From the NCBI GenBank assembly GCA_947623975.1, contig CANQHY010000033.1:1-13068 (forward strand): a stretch of DNA of 13,068 nucleotides, in the 5' to 3' direction. The notes under the pieces are model-generated. The model did not search any database. It saw only the letters and a list, made by a program, of their open reading frames with translations, and had not been told where the DNA came from. This document shows, piece by piece, positions 7,890 through 13,068 of this stretch (the first letter of the stretch is position 1; the number at the start of each line of letters is the position of its first letter). The DNA is from an uncultured Bacilli bacterium (GTDB lineage: Bacteria; Bacillota_I; Bacilli_A; RF39; UBA660). The position numbers were made by a program, and so were the translations under genes.

Positions 7890-9110
7890 ATGATAAATGG
7901 TTATCTTAAAGTTAATGTTTATGGCGATAATGTAGCAAATCCGATAAAAAATGCTTCAGTTACTGTGTTAAAAGACGGAATAGAAATATATAAAGAAACT
8001 ACTAATAAAAATGGGGAAACATCTTTAATTAGTCTTCCTACTGTTTCTAAGAGTTATTCTGAAGAAGAACAATACGAAATAAGACCATATGAGACTTATG
8101 ATTTAATAGTGGAAGCTTTAGGAATGAATAGAACTATTATAGAAAATGTGCAAATATTAGATGGAATAACGTCAATTCAAAATGTTTATATGTCATCGAT
8201 TGATAATGGGGAAAATGATGTGGTAGAAGAGGTTACTCCTAACACTTTGTGGGAAGATTATCCGCCTAATATTTGGAGCGAAGAAGAAAATTCTAATGAA
8301 GGAATAGCCCCTATTGTTTTAAAAGAGGTATTAATACCCCCTAATGTTATAGTACATGATGGAATACCTAGCAACACTATAGCTCCCAATTATACAGTGC
8401 CATTTACTGATTATATTAAAAATGTGGCATCTAGTGAAATTTATCCAACCTGGCCACAGGAGACAATAAAGGCAAACGTATTGGCTATTATCTCGTTTAC
8501 TTTGAATAGAATTTACACAGAATGGTATAAAAGTAGAGGCTATGATTTTACGATAACATCTACGACAAGCTATGATCAAAAATACACTCGTAATGGAACA
8601 ATTTTTGAATCTATTTCAAATATTGTCGATGAAATATTTACTAACTACATAAGAAATGGGGTAAGATTGGAACCTTTACTTGCTCATTATAAAAGTAAAA
8701 CCAATGAGGAAGGATACCTAAGCCAATGGGGTTCAAAAGACCTGGGTGATAGGGGCTATGATGCCTTAGAAATATTGAGATATTATTATGGTGATAACGT
8801 AAATATTTTTAGGGCAAAACCTACAACTAGTTATCCGTATTCATTTACTACGACTTTAAAAAAAGGTGATTGTAATAGTGATGTTTACCTTCTTCAAAAT
8901 GCTTTAAATTATATTCATGGAAGCTACCCCGGAATACCTATTATTAAAAATCCAAGCGGTTATTTTGACGATGCTACAGAAGATGCAGTAAGAGTTTTTC
9001 AAAATGTATTTTCACTAACAGAAACTGCTACGGCGAATTATCAGACTTGGTATAAAATATCTTATATTTTAACAGCTGTTAAAAATCTTACTGAGAGTGT
9101 TTACAGTTAA
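7890..9110 (+). CDS. SleC-like SpoIID/PG-binding protein (putative cortex-lytic transglycosylase)
   Basis: A 406-aa protein with three parts. Residues 1-105 form a Cna_B/carboxypeptidase-regulatory-like beta domain (GYLKVNVYGDNVANPIKNAS). Residues ~160-300 are SpoIID-like: FTDYIKNVASSEIYPTWPQE carries Glu183 at the position of the SpoIID catalytic glutamate, followed by ANVLAIISFTLNRIYTEWY, then GYLSQWGSKDLGDRGYDALE with ILRYYYGDNVNI. Residues ~315-395 are a PG_binding_1 domain. The order and length match clostridial SleC (about 420-440 aa), the lytic transglycosylase that degrades spore cortex during germination. No signal peptide is seen. Start: ATG with GAGGTGG at 7880-7886. It is monocistronic with a terminator after it. 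The family assignment is firm on architecture. A germination role is inferred and depends on whether the organism forms spores; no Csp protease gene is in the window. Confidence 0.87.
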   Translation: MINGYLKVNVYGDNVANPIKNASVTVLKDGIEIYKETTNKNGETSLISLPTVSKSYSEEEQYEIRPYETYDLIVEALGMNRTIIENVQILDGITSIQNVYMSSIDNGENDVVEEVTPNTLWEDYPPNIWSEEENSNEGIAPIVLKEVLIPPNVIVHDGIPSNTIAPNYTVPFTDYIKNVASSEIYPTWPQETIKANVLAIISFTLNRIYTEWYKSRGYDFTITSTTSYDQKYTRNGTIFESISNIVDEIFTNYIRNGVRLEPLLAHYKSKTNEEGYLSQWGSKDLGDRGYDALEILRYYYGDNVNIFRAKPTTSYPYSFTTTLKKGDCNSDVYLLQNALNYIHGSYPGIPIIKNPSGYFDDATEDAVRVFQNVFSLTETATANYQTWYKISYILTAVKNLTESVYS

Positions 9111-9127
9111 TATAATTAAAGTTAATT

Positions 9128-9152
9128 AAAGTTCATTAGAACTTTTTCTTTT
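9128..9152 (+). terminator. Terminator of the SleC-like gene
   Basis: AAAGTTC (9128-9134) pairs with GAACTTT (9139-9145) around an ATTA loop. TTCTTTT follows. It lies 17 nt after the stop codon. Confidence 0.75.
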
Positions 9153-9209
9153 GTATTTAAAATTATGGTGGTATTATTTAAGTATATTTTATTTGAAAGC
9201 GGTGAAAGT

Positions 9210-10433
9210 ATGAAGACAGTAAGAATTTATCCTAAAGCAACAATTACAGAAAAAGAAGAAAAAAGAATTAGAAAAGGACATCCCTGGGTATATAAGGATG
9301 AAATAGTTAACATAGATAAAAATTATGAAAATGGTGATTTAGTTGACGTTGTAAGTACGAAGGGTAAGTATTTGGCTACGGGTTTTATAAACGATAATTC
9401 TAAAATAGAAATAAGAATAATTTCTAGAAATATCAATGATACTTTTGATGTTTCTTTTTGGAGAAGAAGAGTTGAATATGCTTGGAATTATCGAAAAAGT
9501 GTTATGAGTGAAGATTTAAATAATGTTCGTATCATTTTTGGCGAAGCTGATTTTTTTCCTGGACTAACGGTAGATAAATTTAACGATTGCCTAGTAGTGC
9601 AAACATTATCCTTAGGGATAGAGAAAAGAAAAGATATTATTTTCCCATTAATTTTAGAAACACTTTCAAAAGATGGAATAAAAATAAGGGGAATATTTGA
9701 GCGAAATGACGTAAAAATAAGAGAACTTGAAGGTTTAGAAGAAAATGTTGGATGGTATGTGTTAAATAGCGAAGATGAATCTGTTACAACGACGATAGTA
9801 GAAAATGGGCTTAAATATATAGTAGATTTTCAAAACGGACAAAAAACTGGCTTTTTCTTAGATCAGAAATACAACAGAAGAGCAGTAAGAGAAATAGCTA
9901 AAGATAAATGCGTTTTAGATTGTTGTACGCATACGGGTTCATTTGCCATGAATGCTATCTTAGGTGGAGCTAAAAAAGTAGTAGCGGTTGATATTTCCAA
10001 GCAAGCACTAGATATTGCTAGGAAGAATTTAGAAGAGAATAACTTAGAAGAAAAAGTAGAACTTAAGCAAGCTGATGTTTTTGATTTGTTAAAAGAATTA
10101 GATGATAAAAATGATCATTCTTTCGATATGATTATTCTAGATCCACCGGCTTTTACTAAATCGAAAGATACTGTTAAAAGTGCCTATCGCGGTTATAAAG
10201 AGATTAATTATCGTGCTATGAAAATATTACCACGAGGTGGTTATTTAGTAACGGCATCTTGTTCGCATTTTATGAAAGATAAATTGTTTGTGCAAATGTT
10301 AGAAGAAGCTGCAATGGATGCTAACGTAATGCTTCGTGAAATAGAGGTAAGAAAGCAAGCTAAAGATCATCCGATACTATGGAATGCAGATGAAACGAGT
10401 TATTTAAAACTTTATATTTTTCAAGTGGTTTAA
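9210..10433 (+). CDS. rlmI: RlmI-type 23S rRNA (cytosine-5-)-methyltransferase
   Basis: SAM-dependent RNA m5C methyltransferase. E. coli RlmI modifies C1962 of 23S rRNA. 407 aa, close to the 396 aa of RlmI. Residues 1-74 are a PUA-type RNA-binding domain (RIRKGHPWVYKDEI, YLATGFIN). Then come FQNGQKTGFFLDQKYNRR (~206), the SAM-binding VLDCCTHTGSFAMNAILGGA (~236) with VVAVDIS, the catalytic DPPAF loop (~310), and TASCSHFM (~350), whose cysteine is the expected methylating nucleophile. I chose ATG 9210 over the in-frame ATG at 9165: GCGGTGAAAG precedes it and the protein then starts exactly where RlmI homologues do. The downstream gene begins 1 nt after its stop. The Bacillus homologue would be YwbD-like. 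The exact target base in this organism is inferred. Confidence 0.92.
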   Translation: MKTVRIYPKATITEKEEKRIRKGHPWVYKDEIVNIDKNYENGDLVDVVSTKGKYLATGFINDNSKIEIRIISRNINDTFDVSFWRRRVEYAWNYRKSVMSEDLNNVRIIFGEADFFPGLTVDKFNDCLVVQTLSLGIEKRKDIIFPLILETLSKDGIKIRGIFERNDVKIRELEGLEENVGWYVLNSEDESVTTTIVENGLKYIVDFQNGQKTGFFLDQKYNRRAVREIAKDKCVLDCCTHTGSFAMNAILGGAKKVVAVDISKQALDIARKNLEENNLEEKVELKQADVFDLLKELDDKNDHSFDMIILDPPAFTKSKDTVKSAYRGYKEINYRAMKILPRGGYLVTASCSHFMKDKLFVQMLEEAAMDANVMLREIEVRKQAKDHPILWNADETSYLKLYIFQVV

Positions 10434-10434
10434 T

Positions 10435-11013
10435 ATGAAAAAAAGAATAGTAATTAATAATGAAAAAAAATTAAAAGCATTTTATAAAAAATTATTTCTA
10501 TATCGAAGCTTTCTTTTTAAGTTAGTAAAGTTTAAGTTAGAAAGCAATGATGAATCTTTATATCCAATAATAGAGGCATTAAATATTAAAGGGCGAAAGC
10601 AAAGAATAACATATATTTATAACGAAGCCTGCCAAAAAATAGATTCTTATTATAAAGATAAAAATTTATGCGATTTTAAAAATGGAAAATGTATTGCTCA
10701 CAGGAAAAATAAAATCGATAAAGAAAATGGTTGTTGTAGACTTTGTGAGCATAGAACATGCGGACTTTGCCCTAGTAGAAATATAGCTTGTAAACTTTTT
10801 TATTGTAGTACTGTCAAGGATAAAAATAAAGTAATTGAATTTTGTGATATTGAAATATTAAGGGTTTTAACACCTTTGCAACGTTTTATTCTAAAATCAG
10901 ACTATTTTAGTTTAGAAAAAGATGTAATTAATGATCTGTATTTTGGAATTTTTGCACCTTTTAGAATTATGTATAGATTTACAAAATATAAAATTAAATT
11001 GTTGTTAAAATAA
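10435..11013 (+). CDS. Cysteine-rich protein of unknown function, coupled to rlmI
   Basis: 192 aa, basic at both ends, family not recognised. Nine cysteines cluster in residues 79-124: C79, C86, C100, C101, C104, C109, C112, C119, C124. Two more are at 66 and 137. The core reads CDFKNGKC, then NGCCRLCEHRTCGLCPSRN and ACKLFYC. The paired CxxC spacing suggests zinc or iron-sulfur binding. No signal peptide or clear membrane segment is present, although residues 16-33 and the C-terminal ~25 residues are basic and aromatic and could touch membrane or RNA. The ATG lies 1 nt after the rlmI stop with only a weak GTGG before it, so translation is probably coupled to rlmI. No terminator is obvious before the DUF368 gene. 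A link to rRNA or ribosome function is only suggested by that coupling. Confidence 0.85.
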   Translation: MKKRIVINNEKKLKAFYKKLFLYRSFLFKLVKFKLESNDESLYPIIEALNIKGRKQRITYIYNEACQKIDSYYKDKNLCDFKNGKCIAHRKNKIDKENGCCRLCEHRTCGLCPSRNIACKLFYCSTVKDKNKVIEFCDIEILRVLTPLQRFILKSDYFSLEKDVINDLYFGIFAPFRIMYRFTKYKIKLLLK

Positions 11014-11070
11014 AATTTTTAAAGATTGTGCTACCGTTTTTATTTAGCTTATAGTATATTAATAATAGTT

Positions 11071-11076
11071 TATAAT
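11071..11076 (+). promoter_or_regulatory. Putative -10 box of the DUF368 gene
   Basis: Exact TATAAT, 9 nt before AGAGGTG (11086-11092). No clear -35. It suggests the transporter gene has its own promoter besides possible read-through from rlmI. Confidence 0.4.
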
Positions 11077-11095
11077 ATGATTAAAAGAGGTGCTT

Positions 11096-11959
11096 ATGAA
11101 AAGTTTAATTTTAGTATTAAAAGGATTCTTTATGGGAATTGCCAATGTAATACCAGGAGTAAGTGGAGGAACAATTGCCTTGATACTTGGTATTTACGAG
11201 AAATTTATTTCTTCGATTAGTAATTTGTTCAAAAATTTAAAAGAAAATTTAAAGTTTTTAATTCCTGTTATTGTGGGAATGGTGCTTGCAATAGTTATTT
11301 TGAGTGGTGCGATAGAGTATTCTTACGATAATTTTCCTCTTCCTACGATGTTATTTTTTGTGGGACTTGTAATTGGAGGAATTCCAATGTTAGTCAAAAA
11401 TGTTATCAATAAAAAAGAGACTAAAAAAATTAGTAGTTATGTAATAGCACTTATTACTTTCTCTTTGGTAATATTTATGGCTTGTTCAAGTTTAATCTTT
11501 AAAGATTTAAGCGATGTATCGTTTGTTAGCATGGGCTTTATTGATTATTTATTTTTGTTCTTTGTTGGGGTAATAGCTGCTGCAACTATGGTAATACCGG
11601 GAATTAGTGGATCGTTAGTCTTAATGCTTTTGGGTTATTATTATCCTGTAATTTCTACAATTAATGATTTTGTTAAATTTGATAATTTATGGCAAAATGG
11701 CTTGATACTTGCAGTATTCGGAGTAGGGGTACTAGTAGGAATTATTGTTGTAGCTAAGATTTTAGAGATGTTATTTTCTAAATATGAGACTAAAACTTAT
11801 TTTGGAGTTTTAGGATTTATCTTTGCTTCTGTTATTGCAATACCTCTTTCTACTTATATTGAATTAGGTAATATTCCTTTCAGTATTCAAGAATTGATAG
11901 TAGGAGTATTAGTCCTAGTAGCAGGATTCTTAATAAGTTATAAATTAGGAGATAAATAG
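11096..11959 (+). CDS. DUF368 membrane protein, PopT-type undecaprenyl phosphate translocase
   Basis: 287-aa polytopic membrane protein with about eight hydrophobic segments. It has the two DUF368 hallmarks: NVIPGVSGGT at residues 18-26 and VIPGISGS at ~165-172, one in each half of an internal duplication. DUF368 proteins (PopT) were shown to return undecaprenyl phosphate, the lipid carrier of wall synthesis, from the outer to the inner face of the membrane. Length is normal for the family. I chose ATG 11096 over the in-frame GTG at 11090 because that GTG is part of the AGAGGTG ribosome binding site. A terminator follows, then a DedA gene, a member of the second and unrelated family with the same activity. 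Family call firm; substrate is taken from the family. Confidence 0.93.
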   Translation: MKSLILVLKGFFMGIANVIPGVSGGTIALILGIYEKFISSISNLFKNLKENLKFLIPVIVGMVLAIVILSGAIEYSYDNFPLPTMLFFVGLVIGGIPMLVKNVINKKETKKISSYVIALITFSLVIFMACSSLIFKDLSDVSFVSMGFIDYLFLFFVGVIAAATMVIPGISGSLVLMLLGYYYPVISTINDFVKFDNLWQNGLILAVFGVGVLVGIIVVAKILEMLFSKYETKTYFGVLGFIFASVIAIPLSTYIELGNIPFSIQELIVGVLVLVAGFLISYKLGDK

Positions 11960-11966
11960 TCATAAT

Positions 11967-11996
11967 AAAGGTACTTAACATAATAAGTACTTTTTT
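11967..11996 (+). terminator. Terminator between DUF368 and dedA
   Basis: AAAGGTACTTA (11967-11977) pairs with TAAGTACTTTT (11984-11994) over 11 bp with one G-U, loop ACATAA, ending in a six-T run (11991-11996). It separates the two transporter genes transcriptionally. Confidence 0.82.
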
Positions 11997-12010
11997 AAAT
12001 TTAATAAAAA

Positions 12011-12016
12011 TATAAT
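12011..12016 (+). promoter_or_regulatory. Putative -10 box of the DedA gene
   Basis: Exact TATAAT, 5 nt before AGGGTGATC (12022-12030). The -35 position falls in the tail of the preceding terminator and shows no consensus. Confidence 0.45.
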
Positions 12017-12033
12017 TATTTAGGGTGATCATA

Positions 12034-12645
12034 TTGGATAATTATGTTTTAGAACTAATAAGTAATTTTGGCTATTTTGGAATGTTTTTAGGAATGGTTT
12101 TAGAAGCTGTAATTATAATTATTCCAAGTGAATTAATACTTGCTACTGGTGGAATTTTAGCAGGAAGAAAAATATTTAACTTTTGGTTAAGCTTTTTAGT
12201 TGGTCTTTTGGGCAGTATTTTTTGTGCTATTGCAATTTATGCAATGGGCTATTTTGGGGGATATCCCTTTATTCATAAGTACGGAAAATATTTTTTTATG
12301 AAAGAAGAAGATATAAAAAAATGTGAGGGTTGGTTTGACAAATACGGTCTTATGGCTGCCGCAATAGGAAGAAACATTCCTATTATCAGAACCCTTATCT
12401 CTCTTCCAGTGGGAATTGCTAGACTTTCTTTTAAAAAGTTTTTAATTTACACAACTTTAGGTAGCATTCCTTGGACCTTTGCTTTTGTTTATGTCGGTTA
12501 TGCTCTTGGAAACAATTGGACAGTTTTAAGCGATATTACATCTAAATTAAAATTACCGATTAGAATTATTTTATTGATGATTCTTTTGAGTTTTATTTAC
12601 AAAAAAATTAAAAAATTTTTTTATCAAAAAAAAAGGGTTAATTAA
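12034..12645 (+). CDS. DedA family membrane protein (UptA-type)
   Basis: 203-aa inner-membrane protein. It has the DedA/SNARE-associated signature: an N-terminal re-entrant segment with conserved acids (VLEAVIIIIPSE, Glu24 and Glu33), and the second half-motif GRNIPIIRTLISLPVGIARL (~112-131) with its conserved arginines, followed by IPWTFAFVYVGYALG. Some members (UptA, formerly YngC in Bacillus) flip undecaprenyl phosphate back to the cytoplasm; others act on other lipids, so the substrate is inferred. Start: TTG at 12034, because the upstream in-frame GTG (12025) is inside the AGGGTGATC ribosome binding site and no ATG is nearby. A lysine-rich C-terminus follows the last helix. Its stop overlaps the stop of the convergent Nudix gene by 3 nt. 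Confidence 0.92.
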   Translation: MDNYVLELISNFGYFGMFLGMVLEAVIIIIPSELILATGGILAGRKIFNFWLSFLVGLLGSIFCAIAIYAMGYFGGYPFIHKYGKYFFMKEEDIKKCEGWFDKYGLMAAAIGRNIPIIRTLISLPVGIARLSFKKFLIYTTLGSIPWTFAFVYVGYALGNNWTVLSDITSKLKLPIRIILLMILLSFIYKKIKKFFYQKKRVN

Positions 12646-12648
12646 CCC
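12635..12648. other. 14-bp perfect palindrome at overlapping stop codons
   Basis: GGGTTAATTAACCC spans the stops of both convergent genes. The DedA TAA is 12643-12645 and the Nudix TAA is 12644-12642 on the minus strand. A-rich DNA lies to the left and T-rich DNA to the right. As RNA it could form only a 5-bp stem with an AATT loop, so a bidirectional terminator role is possible but weak. Confidence 0.5.
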
Positions 12649-13068
12649 ATATAAAATTTTTTATTTAAGTAACAATCGATCGTTTTCCTGCTTGCTGAAA
12701 ATATATTTTGAGGAAGATTATCTAAAGAGAACCATTCCCATTTTAAGATTTGTTCAGGCTCCATTGCGTTTGGAATGCCCTCGTACTTTTTAGCAATCAT
12801 ACCAACAGATATATAATGTGCATATTCATTTTTATCAGTTTGAACACAGATTATTTCTAAGTCACTAACATCTAAACCAGTTTCTTCTTTAGCTTCTCTA
12901 ATTCCAGCTTCTTCAAATGTTTCACCATATTCGATATTTCCACCTGGCAGTGTCCAAGTTCCTTCTTCATGAAGTTCACTATCAGCTTTATCTTTATCAG
13001 TATTCCTAAGACCTAAAAGAATCTTTCCTTCATTATTAAAGACTATTACTCCGCAACCTGCCCCTATA
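12642..13068 (-). CDS. Nudix hydrolase, NUDT15/MutT-like (5' end outside window)
   Basis: Partial gene with 141 codons visible on the minus strand, beginning IGAGCGVIVFNNEGKILLGL at the window edge and ending at TAA. The complete Nudix box is present, G-x5-E-x7-REAKEETGL, following TWTLPGG. Its glutamates bind the catalytic metal for hydrolysis of nucleoside diphosphate-X compounds. The downstream pattern (HYISVGMIAKKYEG, MEPEQILKWEWFSLDNLP) resembles NUDT15-type nucleotide triphosphate diphosphatases, which clear oxidised or modified nucleotides. The exact substrate cannot be read from sequence. Only a few N-terminal residues should be missing. It converges on the DedA gene with overlapping stops, so they do not form an operon. 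Confidence 0.92.
   Translation of the reverse strand, partial: IGAGCGVIVFNNEGKILLGLRNTDKDKADSELHEEGTWTLPGGNIEYGETFEEAGIREAKEETGLDVSDLEIICVQTDKNEYAHYISVGMIAKKYEGIPNAMEPEQILKWEWFSLDNLPQNIFSASRKTIDCYLNKKFYMG

Noticed and set aside
8331..8579. Minus-strand ORF of 82 codons
   Set aside because: Antisense to the SpoIID-like domain, which is clearly coding on the plus strand.
11026..11220. Plus-strand ORF of 64 codons
   Set aside because: Out-of-frame overlap with the DUF368 start and its ribosome binding site.
1..13068. Reassignment of TGA to tryptophan, as in mollicutes
   Set aside because: No intact gene contains an in-frame TGA and all tryptophans are TGG. TGA is merely unused as a stop here, which a small AT-rich sample allows.
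1..13068. tRNA, rRNA or riboswitch
   Set aside because: No cloverleaf, rRNA-like segment or aptamer-like conserved core was seen. Intergenic regions are short or accounted for by terminators and remnants.

Overview
The window is very AT-rich bacterial DNA (roughly 30% GC by eye). Its ribosome binding sites match the 3' half of the Firmicutes consensus (GGTGATC, GGGTGAT, GAGGTGG). All eleven coding or pseudogene frames examined end in TAA or TAG, and every tryptophan in the intact genes is TGG, so the ordinary bacterial code fits. Together with a SleC-like cortex-lytic architecture, LysM/PG-binding proteins, DUF368 and DedA, this suggests an uncultured low-GC Firmicutes (Bacilli, Erysipelotrichia or Clostridia-like). 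I cannot place it more exactly.

Layout. Positions 1-155 hold nothing I recognise. 178-3321 (+) is a large superfamily 1 helicase of the E. coli DNA helicase IV type, with an inserted PD-(D/E)XK-like domain, two zinc ribbons and an RQC-like C-terminus. A shared terminator follows. 3384-4004 (-) is a headless LysM array, read as a pseudogene. 4126-4283 is a 75-bp tandem duplication carrying two terminators for the next gene. 4286-5635 (-) is a cytoplasmic-looking HExxH zinc-protease-like protein with a good promoter. 5636-6407 has no intact gene: it holds that promoter, a decayed IS110-type transposase tail, a doubtful decayed minus-strand ORF and a terminator. 6408-7229 (-) is a transglutaminase-like protein. 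7280-7822 (-) has two PG-binding domains and a LysM cut off after about 14 residues. Divergent from it, 7890-9110 (+) is a SleC-like SpoIID/PG-binding protein.

The right third looks like a conserved housekeeping block: an RlmI-type rRNA methyltransferase (9210-10433) coupled to a cysteine-rich unknown protein (10435-11013), DUF368/PopT-type (11096-11959) and DedA/UptA-type (12034-12645) membrane proteins, and a convergent NUDT15-like Nudix hydrolase running off the right edge.

How it fits together. DUF368 and DedA are the two unrelated families known to return undecaprenyl phosphate across the membrane, and here they are neighbours. The middle of the window is a rearranged cell-wall/accessory region. 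The truncated PG-binding protein and the headless LysM array could be two halves of one ancestral gene separated by about 3.3 kb. Seven of the eight intact genes whose upstream DNA is visible have a -10-like hexamer only 5-9 nt before the ribosome binding site, which predicts mRNAs that start almost at the Shine-Dalgarno sequence.
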